Positions 1 through 8,139 of a DNA stretch of 64,000 nucleotides are shown here, in pieces. This DNA is from Pseudomonas gingeri. Lineage in GTDB: Bacteria; Pseudomonadota; Gammaproteobacteria; Pseudomonadales; Pseudomonadaceae. A program made the translations under genes and the position numbers. Where the stretch lies: assembly GCF_013386165.1 (NCBI RefSeq), contig NZ_JACAOS010000003.1, positions 124,001-188,000 of the forward strand, read 5' to 3'. The notes beneath the pieces were generated by a model. It was not told where the DNA came from and did not search any database. It saw only the letters and a list, made by a program, of their open reading frames with translations. Positions within the stretch are counted from its first letter, which is position 1; each line of letters begins with the position of its first letter.

Positions 1-112
1 CAGTGCTTGAGCCTGTTTTATCACGAAACAGCTTAGTCGCGTCCAGCGCAAACGGCAGGCTGGCGTACCGGCGGTTGAAGCGCATCGGTGCTGGCCGCAG
101 AATGACGCTCAT
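1..112 (-). CDS. Possible partial reading frame at the window edge, divergent from the LysE gene
   Basis: An open frame starts at an ATG at 112 on the minus strand and runs off the window edge (37 codons). It begins MSVILRPAPMRF. LysE-type exporters are often divergent from a regulator, which makes a gene here plausible. No domain can be recognised in so short a piece and the ribosome binding site is weak, so it may be chance. Confidence 0.22.
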   Translation of the reverse strand, partial: MSVILRPAPMRFNRRYASLPFALDATKLFRDKTGSST

Positions 113-136
113 TTTTCATTTTCAAGGCGACCTTTC

Positions 137-766
137 ATGACGCTGGCAACGTTGCTTTTGTTCCTGATCAGCTCGGCGGCCATCATCGCCATGCCTGGCC
201 CGACGGTGCTGCTGGCTTTGCACAATGGTTCCAACCACGGCGTGCGAGCGGCGGCCTGGGGCATGGGCGGGGCGGTGTTGGCCGATGCGTTGCTGGTGAC
301 GGCGGTGGCCTGTGGCCTGGGGATTTTGTTGCAGGCCAGTGAGACGCTGTTCCAGGCGGTGAAGTGGCTGGGGGCGGCGTATCTGGTCTGGCTGGGCTGG
401 AAAATGCTGCGTTCGACCGGGACGCTTGTTGAGTTGCCGGTTCCGCAGGGTTCGAATCGTTCCATCGGTTTGTTCATGCGCTGTTTCGTGGTGGCGCTGA
501 CCAACCCCAAGGCGCTGCTGTTCATGTCGGCGTTCCTGCCGCAATTTATCGACAGTACGCAACCGCAGTTGCCGCAATATGCGCTGCTGGCCGTGGTGAT
601 GACGTTGCTTAATGTCAGCATCATGCTGTTTTACGCGCTGTGCGGTGCACGCTTGTTGAGTCGCTTGCAGGGCGGGCACCTGCGGGCGTTCAACCGGGTG
701 AGCGGAGGGCTGCTGATGACCTTGGGCGGGGTGTTGGCGTTTTATCGGCGCGGTACCGCGAGCTGA
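137..766 (+). CDS. LysE/RhtB-family amino-acid exporter
   Basis: This 209-aa inner-membrane protein has the length and hydrophobic pattern of LysE/RhtB translocators, with about six membrane segments. The N-terminal signature MPGPTVLLALHNGS near residues 19-32 and the later ALTNPKALLFMSAFLPQF near 122-139 are typical of the family, which exports amino acids or homoserine lactone-like compounds by proton motive force. The start at 137 follows an AAGG motif about nine bases upstream. The substrate cannot be told from sequence. Its 3' end overlaps the convergent AT-rich remnant below by 25 bp. Confidence 0.9.
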   Translation: MTLATLLLFLISSAAIIAMPGPTVLLALHNGSNHGVRAAAWGMGGAVLADALLVTAVACGLGILLQASETLFQAVKWLGAAYLVWLGWKMLRSTGTLVELPVPQGSNRSIGLFMRCFVVALTNPKALLFMSAFLPQFIDSTQPQLPQYALLAVVMTLLNVSIMLFYALCGARLLSRLQGGHLRAFNRVSGGLLMTLGGVLAFYRRGTAS

Positions 767-1035
767 TGCTGCTTCTGCTGCTTCAGGGGGGGCGCGGTAT
801 TGTCGAAGGCCGTCTCAGGGTTGAGACCATATTGTGTTAGGGTTTCGAACAGTTCTTTTTTTGAGATGTGGCGTGTATTGTTGTTTTTCATTACGCTTAA
901 TGCTGTGGTCAGCGAAGGGGTTGCTGTTTTTGAAACTCCATTTTCTGAGGTTGCCAAGTCTTTGAAATGGAAGTTTAGTATTTCGTAGTTGTGTATGCTT
1001 AGATGCGTTTTTTCACCCTCTGGCGCGTTGTTCAA
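742..1035 (-). CDS. Small AT-rich hypothetical ORF (97 aa), probably the surviving end of a decayed gene
   Basis: This is a 97-aa frame of low GC for this genome. It is hydrophilic and Asn/Lys/Thr-rich, with a C-terminus ending LKQQKQHQLAVPRR. It has no recognisable domain. The same frame stays coding-like upstream of its first ATG, back to a well-placed start at 1254, but is crossed by two stop codons. The apparent start at 1035 is therefore probably not the original one. It may be untranslated. See the enclosing pseudogene. Confidence 0.35.
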   Translation of the reverse strand: MNNAPEGEKTHLSIHNYEILNFHFKDLATSENGVSKTATPSLTTALSVMKNNNTRHISKKELFETLTQYGLNPETAFDNTAPPLKQQKQHQLAVPRR

Positions 1036-1254
1036 TGCAAAAGCTGTTTCGCTTTTCGCTGGGTAATTTTTGCCATGGCTTGTTGTTTGTCCTTCATTTG
1101 TGTTCTCTTCGTTCGTGAGTGCGTTACCGCCCGAATCGCCGCTTCAGCCGCTCCCGCCAACACGTCTGCCTTGGCCGCCAGATCCGCCACTGTTGGTTTG
1201 AGGGCTTCTGTCGAAGCCAGATTAATTTTTGTAGAGACTATCGATATTGTTCAT
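742..1254 (-). pseudogene. Decayed AT-rich gene with two in-frame stops and an overlapping second frame
   Basis: On the minus strand an ATG at 1252-1254 is preceded by GGAGAACAAC, a strong ribosome binding site. Its frame reads ten codons to a TAA at 1222-1224, then a Gly/Ser-rich stretch to a TGA at 1144-1146, then the 97-aa ORF ending at 742. The +1 frame instead continues from the TAA region with a helical, Ala/Lys-rich, protein-like stretch (INLASTEALKPTVADLAAKA and onward). That frame closes near 1030. The pattern suggests a frameshifted or degraded gene of one or two frames, perhaps acquired DNA. Its function is unknown. Confidence 0.45.
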
Positions 1255-1380
1255 GTTGTTCTCCATTGGAAATTAACAGTTGAACCACTTGATAGAGCAG
1301 TGGTGTCAATAGCTATAGTTCCTGAAGAGCAGGTATGGCAACTTAAAAGTTGTTCGTTTGTAGGAGTTGTCTTAGCCTGA

Positions 1381-1640
1381 TTTTGGCTAGATAAATTAAG
1401 TTTTTTCACATCAGGTGAAGCAGAGCTTATTGATTGAGTTTTCTGTAGAAAATGTCATTCAATATAGATGGATTGCTTTAAAAAATTAGACGACGAACGG
1501 TACGCACCGGGAGCATATGCAGGGCAAAGTGATTTATTGATATGACTTTAAGAAATGCTATTGGCGCTGTGCGCAGGCCCGGTCATCGACGGTCGGAGGA
1601 AGGAAAGCACCGCTTCTGATGTGTCGAGCGGGCTTGCCGT
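1381..1640. other. AT-rich non-coding stretch
   Basis: No convincing gene is seen here. Base composition is markedly AT-rich compared with the flanks and continues the low-GC patch that begins near 770. It probably holds the promoter of the decayed minus-strand gene. Confidence 0.4.
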
Positions 1641-1919
1641 AATGCCAGTCAGTTAAGAAAATTTGAAGCCGAGCGCGGTCCTGTGGCGAGCAGGCTTGCC
1701 CGCGCTGGGCTGCGAAGCGGCCCCAAAACCAGTGATCGTGATGTGTCAGGTAGAACACGATGATAGATTTTGCGACTGCTTCGTAGCCGAGCGCGGGCAA
1801 GCCCGCTCGCCACAAGTCTCGGCCAGGCTTGAGATGGTTCTTAACTGACTGGCATTGGGGCTTGCCACAGTTACGTGCTCGGCATAAATGGGCTTGAGTG
1901 ACTGGTACCAGGGCTTGCC
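1641..1919. repeat. REPIN nested inside a 19-bp perfect inverted repeat
   Basis: A REP pair with GTGGCGAGC..GCTTGCCCGCGC ends occupies about 1682-1814. It is a Pseudomonas REPIN of the same family as the elements near 19.9 kb and 53.6 kb. It is flanked by a perfect 19-bp inverted repeat, AATGCCAGTCAGTTAAGAA at 1641-1659 and its complement at 1838-1856. A degenerate third copy of the arm plus the adjoining GGCTTGCC lies at 1894-1919. The nested layout is consistent with a composite non-autonomous element. Confidence 0.75.
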
Positions 1920-1931
1920 CGCTCGTCACAG

Positions 1932-3821
1932 TCAGACCTTCGGATCCTCATGGGGCAGCGGCCGCGCATACTCAGGCTTGAGCTTGCCATCCTTGTCCAG
2001 CAACCACGCATCGAGAATCTCCCGCACCACAGGCCCGGCGACCCGGCCACCGGCCTCGCCGTTCTCGATCATCACCGCAATCACGATCTGCGGGTCTTCC
2101 GCCGGGGCAAAGCCGACGAACAGGGCGTTGTCGCGATTACGCTCCGAGGTCTTCAGGCGGTCATAACGCTCACCCTGCTTGATCGCCACCACCTGTGCCG
2201 TGCCGCTCTTGCCGGCGATGCGGTACTGCGCACCCACCGCCGCCGCCCGGGCGATACCGCGCGGATCGTGCATCACCAACTGCATGGCGTAGTTGACCTG
2301 TCCCCACTGCCGGGGATCATGCAGTATGATATTGGGAATCGGATGCTCGTCCACCGGCGCGACCTGGCCGATGGTCCGGGCCAGGTGCGGACGATTCCAC
2401 ACGCCCTTGTTGGCGATCAGGGTCGTGGCCTGGGCCAGTTGCAACGGCGTGACCTGCATGTAGCCCTGGCCGATGCCGAGGATCACCGTCTCGCCGGGGA
2501 ACCAGGCCTGACGCCGGGTCGTGCGTTTCCACTCGCGTGATGGCATCAGCCCCGGAGACTCCTCGAACATGTCCAGGGAAACCTTTTGCCCGACACCGAA
2601 CTTGTTCAGGTAATCGTGCAAACGGTCGATGCCCAACTTGCTCGCCAGATCATAGAAGTAGGTGTCGTTGGAACGCATGATCGCCGCGTTCAGGTCAACC
2701 CAGCCGTCGCCGCTGTGGTTCCAGTTGCGGTATTTGTGGTCAACATTGGGCAACTGGAAGTAACCAGGGTCGAACACCCGGGTACTCGGGGAGATCACCC
2801 CGCTGTCCAGGCCGGCGATGGCCACTTCCGGTTTGATGGTCGAGCCGGGAGCGTAGAGCCCGCGCAGGGCGCGGTTGAACAGCGGACGGTCGAGGGAGTC
2901 GCGCAGGGCCGAATAGTCCTTGGCGCGGATACCGGTGACGAACAGGTTCGGATCGAAGCTCGGCTTGCTGACCATCGCCAGCACTTCACCGGTTTTCGGG
3001 TCGATGGCGATCACCGCGCCGCGACGGTCGCCCAGGGCCTTCTCGGCGGCTTCCTGCAGGCTGATGTCCAGGCTCAGGGTGATGTTCTTGCCCGGAATCG
3101 GGTCGGTGTGCTTGAGCACCCGCATTACCCGACCCTGGGCGTTGGTCTCGACTTCCTCGTAGCCGACATGACCATGCAGTTCGTCTTCATAGAAGCGCTC
3201 GATGCCGGTCTTGCCGATCGACTGGGTGCCACGGTATTCCACCGGGTCCAGTTGCTTGCTTTCCTTTTCGTTGATCCGCCCGACATAACCCACCGAATGG
3301 GCGAAATGATCCCCCAGGGGGTAGTGCCGGACGAACTGCGGCTCGACCTCGACCCCTGGCAGTTTGAACTCGTTCACTGCCAGCAGGGCGATCTGCTGTT
3401 CGGTCAGTTCATAGAGCAGGGTGACCGGTTCGAACGGGTGGCGCGACTGCTTGAGGATCTTGGTGAACATCGTCCGGTCTTCGTCCGGCAGATTGAGCAC
3501 GCTCATCACCGTGTCCAGCACCTGGCCGACATCACCGGCGCGCTCGCGGGTCAGGGTCATGTTGAAGCTGGGCTGGTTGTCGGCAAGCACCTGGCCGTTG
3601 CGGTCGAAAATGATCCCGCGTTCCGGCGGGATTGGCAGGACGTGGACGCGGTTGTTTTCCGAGACGGTGGAGTTATAGGAAAACTCGGTGACCTGGAGGA
3701 AATACAGGCGGGCGACCAGACTGCCCGCGAGTCCCAGGACCAGGATGCCGCAGGCCAGCAAGCGCTTGTTCACCAGGCGCTTTTCGTTCTCGTGATCCTT
3801 GATATGAATGGGATCGGTCAT
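1932..3821 (-). CDS. mrdA: Peptidoglycan D,D-transpeptidase, penicillin-binding protein 2 (orphan copy)
   Basis: This 629-aa class B penicillin-binding protein crosslinks peptidoglycan in the periplasm during cell elongation. It has one N-terminal membrane anchor (about residues 20-43), a PBP dimerisation domain (about 60-235) and a transpeptidase domain. The catalytic motifs are intact: STIK with nucleophile S327 and K330, SND at 384-386, and KSGT at 538-541. In Pseudomonas the main mrdA gene sits beside rodA and mltB. Here no rod-shape gene adjoins, so this is probably a second PBP2. The start follows GTTCCACATG with a poor ribosome binding site, but the N-terminus fits the family. Confidence 0.93.
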   Translation of the reverse strand: MTDPIHIKDHENEKRLVNKRLLACGILVLGLAGSLVARLYFLQVTEFSYNSTVSENNRVHVLPIPPERGIIFDRNGQVLADNQPSFNMTLTRERAGDVGQVLDTVMSVLNLPDEDRTMFTKILKQSRHPFEPVTLLYELTEQQIALLAVNEFKLPGVEVEPQFVRHYPLGDHFAHSVGYVGRINEKESKQLDPVEYRGTQSIGKTGIERFYEDELHGHVGYEEVETNAQGRVMRVLKHTDPIPGKNITLSLDISLQEAAEKALGDRRGAVIAIDPKTGEVLAMVSKPSFDPNLFVTGIRAKDYSALRDSLDRPLFNRALRGLYAPGSTIKPEVAIAGLDSGVISPSTRVFDPGYFQLPNVDHKYRNWNHSGDGWVDLNAAIMRSNDTYFYDLASKLGIDRLHDYLNKFGVGQKVSLDMFEESPGLMPSREWKRTTRRQAWFPGETVILGIGQGYMQVTPLQLAQATTLIANKGVWNRPHLARTIGQVAPVDEHPIPNIILHDPRQWGQVNYAMQLVMHDPRGIARAAAVGAQYRIAGKSGTAQVVAIKQGERYDRLKTSERNRDNALFVGFAPAEDPQIVIAVMIENGEAGGRVAGPVVREILDAWLLDKDGKLKPEYARPLPHEDPKV

Positions 3822-3919
3822 GTGGAACCTGTGTTGTGCAAAGAAAATTGAATATGAACGGAGCTACTAAGAGAGAAAATATATAGGTGGCTATTTAAAT
3901 CGGCGCACACGATACCAAG

Positions 3920-3943
3920 AAGCGCCCCCTTTCGGGGCTTTAT
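3920..3943. terminator. Short GC hairpin, possible bidirectional terminator
   Basis: GCCCC at 3924-3928 pairs with GGGGC at 3934-3938 around a CTTTC loop, followed on the plus strand by TTTATT. It lies in the leader side of mrdA, so it could end transcription arriving from either direction. Confidence 0.4.
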
Positions 3944-3944
3944 T

Positions 3945-4140
3945 GACGGTTGGTCCGCCAAAAGGTTTGGGTGACAGGACGGGTCCGGTGAAGCCGATCT
4001 TCCGTCGGTTTGCCGGAAAGTGCCAGAGGAAGCGTTTGTTTGCCCAGCAGGGTTGGGCGATTGTAAGAGAGTCGATACATGCGAGATGGGAACGAGAAGG
4101 GCGGGCACTCCACTTCGGGAGTAAGTCGAGCCCGCTTTTG
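3945..4140 (+). ncRNA. Candidate small RNA upstream of an orphan terminator
   Basis: The 370-bp gap between mrdA and the 157-aa gene has no credible ORF. It contains a strong plus-strand terminator although no plus-strand gene precedes it. A TTGACG hexamer at 3943-3948 could serve as a -35 element, but the -10 is poor. The interval is rich in short self-complementary runs. No known RNA family was recognised, and this is inferred only from context. Confidence 0.2.
4101..4140 (+). terminator. Rho-independent terminator, plus strand
   Basis: GCGGGC at 4101-4106 pairs with GCCCGC at 4130-4135, enclosing an inner ACTCC..GGGAGT hairpin. CTTTTG follows on the plus strand. No plus-strand gene lies directly upstream. 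Confidence 0.55.
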
Positions 4141-4190
4141 TTGGCAGGGGCCTTTTGATCAGCGGTGCTTACTGAGGTGCCCGTGCAGGC

Positions 4191-4664
4191 TTATTGATCA
4201 TCTCTTGTCATCCTGAAATGCCCTTTTGGAGCCAGGCGTAACGCTCTATAGACACTTTCAAAACGGCCGTCGATCGTGCCTGTTTCCAAATCGAGAGAAA
4301 GTGTCGTTTCTCCCGCGTCGGCACTGACCGTCTGGACGCCATAAAAACCTTCCGGCGCCGGAATCGAATAGGTATGGCTCATGGATAGCAACTTATGATC
4401 ACCCAACTTAAGCGTTATATTTTCGAAGGGGCCGCGTTGGTAGTCGATCATGATTTGGAAGTAGAAATAATTTTCTTGTTCGGGTGTTCCTGTCCCGCCG
4501 GAAAGCAGCCAGTATCTCTGGCCCGAGCCAGGAGGGAACTCGCCTAAGCCGAAGCTTGTTCTTTCTGCGTAAGTCTCGGGTCCGTTATCAATACGCCAGA
4601 CGAATCGACCGGCGTGCTGGGGGGAATGTCCTTGTTTGGGGAGATAAAGAGTAGAAGGTTCCAT
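4191..4664 (-). CDS. Hypothetical protein (157 aa), beta-rich, beside a secreted protease
   Basis: No family was recognised. The start is supported by AGAGGA eight bases upstream. The protein is aromatic-rich with alternating hydrophobic and polar stretches (for example YFYFQIMIDYQ and TTLSLDLETG), which suggests a beta-sandwich. It has no signal peptide or membrane segment. It lies about 200 bp downstream of, and on the same strand as, the trypsin-like protease gene, and shares that gene's lower GC content. Co-acquisition and a functional link are possible, but this is inference. Confidence 0.65.
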   Translation of the reverse strand: MEPSTLYLPKQGHSPQHAGRFVWRIDNGPETYAERTSFGLGEFPPGSGQRYWLLSGGTGTPEQENYFYFQIMIDYQRGPFENITLKLGDHKLLSMSHTYSIPAPEGFYGVQTVSADAGETTLSLDLETGTIDGRFESVYRALRLAPKGHFRMTRDDQ

Positions 4665-4865
4665 GGCAATGTCCTCTTATAGGCAGAATCAAGAATAGGG
4701 TCGGTTATCCGACCCGAACAAGTTAGAACCGATAGCGGTTGGCCGTCTACTGTCAAATATGACAGGTTTAAAAAGCGCGTATTTTATACCCATTGGATAT
4801 TAAAGCCGGACAAAGAGGGCAGTAATTTTCCGTTTGGCCGCAGGCAGACGCTGAGTGACGGTGAA

Positions 4866-6356
4866 TCAGTTCTTCCAGTCGTCGGCGACTTTGAGCCAAT
4901 GCTCCATGGGTCTTGATGATTCGCCACGGGCATTTTTGCTATAGACGCAAAGCTTGGCTTCTTCCTGCGTGCTGTTCCAACTCGCCAGAAGGACCCACGA
5001 TTCACGAGCACGGCGGTACATTTCTTCATAGCCCTGAGGATCATCGCAATCCGTCTCTGAGGCCGGGCCTGTTTTCGAATAGATCTGCGCATAAGTGGGG
5101 GGTGAAAAGTAGGCGGATGCAAACAGGTTATAAACCACTGGCTCGGAGAAATTTTCGCGTTCGGTGGCAATATCGACTTCCAGCGGTTCATTGCCGTGGT
5201 CCCGCAAGTCGACCCTCATCGTTTGATTATTTTTCATGATGCCGTGGAAGGGCGGCTGTTCGGGCGTCTCAACACCGATGATGCATAACCAATGCCTACC
5301 GCTTTTGGTTCCGATCACCTTATCGATATAGGCATTGTCGGCACTGATAGCTTCACTGTAGTCATGGGGGCTTTCGCAAGGAGCGCTCAATGAGTGCTCG
5401 GTTTTGTAACGATAGAAAGGCGTGCTGATTGAAAATTTCAGATCCCAGGATGGAATGACGGCTTCCAAGCCCAGCTCTGGTTTGGCGGGCAGGAAATTTT
5501 GCCGGCGTTGCGGGACGATGGCATCAATATCGTAGACGGGAAATAAGCTGCAACGGGTAATTGAGGGATCAAACTGGCCGGATGTAAAACACCCTTGAAG
5601 GGGCTGAATGGCAGAGCCGTATACATCTGATTCTCCAATGGCACCATACAGGACGCCCACGACTTTACCCGTCTCGCGCTCCACGATTGGGCCACCGGAC
5701 GCACCCCGTCCAATTCTGCGGCACTGAGCGTTGAGACTGTTGAGCAATATCCTCGATTCCCCGTCATTATTGATGTAACCATCCTTTGTGGGCGCCAGCG
5801 TGCAGAAGGACTGATGCAGAAAATCTTCCCCAGGGGCGCCGATTATTGCAATGGCGCTGCCAGGTTCCGGACGCGAACCGATACTGAGTGGCTGGATACC
5901 TGCGTCGATCAGTTCTGTCAGCGAAGCTTCCAGTTCGATCACGGCGAGGTCGATGCCACGCACGCTGCTCCAGTTGATTTTTTTCAGTGTGTAGGTTTTT
6001 ATCTGGTCGATGGTATCGCCGAAATAATTGAACTCTATCCTGAAGTCCATGACTTTGTTTGCGATGATTTTGTCTGTGATGATTCTTTTTTGATTGCTAC
6101 TGACGCAGTGCCCAGCGGTTACCAAGTAGGCGGGTTGCGCGGTTGCCTCATGGCGATAGCGGGTATCAATCAATGTGGCTGTGCAATTATCTGCCAGTCG
6201 GCCAACCCCACTCAAATGCCGGCTTTCCCCATTTTTGTTTTTGAGGGCCTGGCGAGAAGGAATAAAAATATCTTCTGTTTCAATTGCCTTGGCGTAAAGT
6301 GAAGGTGTCAGGAAGTTGATATATAAAGCAAGGGTGGTGATCAATAGTGCGCGCAT
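4866..6356 (-). CDS. Secreted trypsin-like serine protease with a C-terminal extension
   Basis: This 496-aa protein has an N-terminal signal peptide (about residues 1-22) and a chymotrypsin-fold protease domain to about residue 290. The triad is visible as H83 in VTAGHC, D136 in RGIDLAVIEL and S220 in GRGASGGPIV. It probably cleaves proteins in the periplasm or outside the cell. The last 200 residues match no domain I know. They contain several cysteines and may be a substrate-binding or inhibitory module. The start follows AAAGGA with eight-base spacing. GC content is lower than in the neighbouring genes, consistent with transfer. Confidence 0.85.
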   Translation of the reverse strand: MRALLITTLALYINFLTPSLYAKAIETEDIFIPSRQALKNKNGESRHLSGVGRLADNCTATLIDTRYRHEATAQPAYLVTAGHCVSSNQKRIITDKIIANKVMDFRIEFNYFGDTIDQIKTYTLKKINWSSVRGIDLAVIELEASLTELIDAGIQPLSIGSRPEPGSAIAIIGAPGEDFLHQSFCTLAPTKDGYINNDGESRILLNSLNAQCRRIGRGASGGPIVERETGKVVGVLYGAIGESDVYGSAIQPLQGCFTSGQFDPSITRCSLFPVYDIDAIVPQRRQNFLPAKPELGLEAVIPSWDLKFSISTPFYRYKTEHSLSAPCESPHDYSEAISADNAYIDKVIGTKSGRHWLCIIGVETPEQPPFHGIMKNNQTMRVDLRDHGNEPLEVDIATERENFSEPVVYNLFASAYFSPPTYAQIYSKTGPASETDCDDPQGYEEMYRRARESWVLLASWNSTQEEAKLCVYSKNARGESSRPMEHWLKVADDWKN

Positions 6357-6644
6357 TTTCTATTCCTTTAGATTTTGCGGTGTACTCGACATCATTTGAA
6401 CGGTGATTGAGTGCCATCTGATCACATCGGTTTTTCAGGTGTGCAATACATAGTTGTAGGCACCCCATGAACGAAATCATCCAACTTGCCGGTACAGGGG
6501 GCGAGCAGGTTCAAGGAAAAGCGGCTTGGCTATCGAAAAGCCGGTTTGATCAGACAGAGAGCGGACGACAGAAAATATTGTCGATGATCGTTTCAATCCG
6601 GCATGCTTGCGGGCTTCTTCCCCCCAGCGGAGACCCGTCCCCCG

Positions 6645-7769
6645 ATGCCTGCCGTGGCTGCTCACTCGACCGATTCCGCCTCCCGTCGTTCCGCTACCGT
6701 CCTGGCCCTTTGCCTGCCCAGCGACGTGCTGCTTTACCTGCTGCTACCCATGAACACCCAGGCCTTTGGCGTGACCTTGGCCCAGGCCGGGGTGTTGCTG
6801 GCGGCCAACCGCCTGGTGCGGATCTTCGGTTACAGCTATGTGCTGCGTTATTACGCCCGCCACGGTGACCGCTCGACCCTGATGCTGGCGGCCGGGGCCA
6901 GCGCGTTCTGCGCCCTGGGCAACTCGCTGATTTCCGGATTTGGCTGGTTGTTGCTGCTGCGCCTGGTCTGGGGCCTGGCCTTTGCCGCGATGAATCTGTC
7001 CACGCAGGTGCTGGCGACCCTGGAGCCGAGCGGGGCCGCACGGCGAGCCGGGCGTTCGCGGGGAGTGATTGCCATCGGCCCGATGATCGCACTGTCGGCG
7101 GGCGGCTGGTTGAGCCTGCATTTCGGGCCACGGCTGATTTTCCTGTTGCTGTGTGGCTCGGCACTGGTCGGACTATGGGTGGCGCGTGGCTTGCCGACAG
7201 TGGGGCATGAACTGGCGGCACCTTCCGGGCGACGTTTCAAACGGCCGGACAGTGTGGCGATATGGTCCTTTGTCGAGGGCGTGGCGCTGGACGGGCTGTT
7301 TATCTTTGGCCTGTCGTTACAGGCCTCGGCGGTCCTGGGCGGCAATGCGGTGATCATTGCCGGGTTATTGATGGCCCTGCGGTATGTCTCGGAAATGCTC
7401 CTCAGCCCCTTGGGTGGCCGGGCGGCGGACAGCTATGGCGTGGTGCGTATGCTGCTGTTGTTCTCGATCCTCAGCGGCCTGGCCCTGAGCGCTTTTGGCA
7501 GCCACTGGCTGATCCTCGGCGCCGGTTCGGTGCTGATTCTGCGGGCACTGCAACTGCCACTGGTGGTGACCCTGGTCGCCCAGCGCAACCCCGGCGCCGG
7601 GCGCGTCCAGGCCCTGGCCGCCAATTCGGTGTGGCGCGATATCGGTGCCGGTGTCGGCCCGTTGCTGGCGGGCGTGCTGTTGCCGGTGGCCTCGGCCAGT
7701 TGGGTCTATGCCCTGGCGGGACTGGCGATTGCCCTGAGTGCGTTGGGTTGTGCGGTCTGGCGGCGTTAG
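6645..7769 (+). CDS. Major facilitator superfamily transporter
   Basis: This inner-membrane transporter of about 374 aa has roughly eleven to twelve hydrophobic segments and an MFS loop-like RYYARHGDRSTLML near residues 62-75. The ATG at 6645 (MPAVAAHSTDS) is preferred over one at 6603 because AGCGGAG lies upstream of 6645 and nothing comparable precedes 6603. The substrate is unknown, but the overall look is that of a drug or metabolite exporter. It is flanked by non-coding gaps on both sides and appears monocistronic. Confidence 0.85.
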   Translation: MPAVAAHSTDSASRRSATVLALCLPSDVLLYLLLPMNTQAFGVTLAQAGVLLAANRLVRIFGYSYVLRYYARHGDRSTLMLAAGASAFCALGNSLISGFGWLLLLRLVWGLAFAAMNLSTQVLATLEPSGAARRAGRSRGVIAIGPMIALSAGGWLSLHFGPRLIFLLLCGSALVGLWVARGLPTVGHELAAPSGRRFKRPDSVAIWSFVEGVALDGLFIFGLSLQASAVLGGNAVIIAGLLMALRYVSEMLLSPLGGRAADSYGVVRMLLLFSILSGLALSAFGSHWLILGAGSVLILRALQLPLVVTLVAQRNPGAGRVQALAANSVWRDIGAGVGPLLAGVLLPVASASWVYALAGLAIALSALGCAVWRR

Positions 7770-7964
7770 TCGTTATGAAGAAATAATCTCTTGAGGGTCA
7801 GGATGAAGTGACAAGCGGTTGAACCCGGGCCGACAACATAAATAGGAATAGTTGTTAGTCATGCCGTCTGTCGTTTCCCCATGAAAACATGGTTTTTTCT
7901 AAATCAAAGACTTGAGTTCGGGCGCCTTCTCGTTGCCTGAACTTGCCTGTTTTTGTTCGCAAGT

Positions 7965-7986
7965 CAACTGTCAAGACTGACAGTTG
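7965..7986. promoter_or_regulatory. Perfect 9-bp inverted repeat (candidate operator)
   Basis: CAACTGTCA at 7965-7973 is mirrored by TGACAGTTG at 7978-7986 with a four-base spacer. It is followed by TTATTT, so it might instead be a weak terminator. It lies about 155 bp before the fusion gene start. Confidence 0.45.
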
Positions 7987-8005
7987 TTATTTCCCGCCCG
8001 GGGTT

Positions 8006-8023
8006 TTACGGTTTTTACCGTGA
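8006..8023. promoter_or_regulatory. Inverted repeat with T-rich centre (candidate operator)
   Basis: TTACGGT and ACCGTGA form seven-base arms with one mismatch around TTTT. The spacing suits a helix-turn-helix dimer. It lies 20 bp past the first inverted repeat and about 117 bp before the start codon. Confidence 0.4.
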
Positions 8024-8139
8024 GTTGACAGGAGCTCGAGGGAGTAATGAGTGCTTGTTTGTTTGGGCCCTCGCCCCGTTGATTCTGTCGTGCGACGAGA
8101 GGCGAGGTCGGTATTGATTGATCCTTGGAGGGATTGGCC

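Larger units (their letters stand above)
7770..8139. other. Regulatory gap upstream of the acyltransferase-oxidase fusion gene
   Basis: This is a non-coding stretch of about 370 bp with an AT-rich segment around 7830-7990. It carries two separate inverted repeats, listed individually, before the ribosome binding site GGAGG at 8127-8131. No ORF here looks real. Confidence 0.5.

Noticed and set aside
1003..1380. Plus-strand ORF of 125 aa
   Set aside because: It is antisense to the decayed AT-rich gene, with no ribosome binding site.
1558..1929. Minus-strand ORF of 123 aa near 1.7 kb
   Set aside because: It is formed by REP and inverted-repeat sequence, not a gene.
3990..4040. GGAAAGTGCC sequence reminiscent of RNase P RNA
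   Set aside because: The other conserved RNase P elements, such as the GAGGAAAGUC block, are absent. The match is too short.
3818..4108. 96-aa minus-strand ORF upstream of mrdA
   Set aside because: It has no ribosome binding site and lies across a hairpin and candidate promoter. Its composition is not protein-like.
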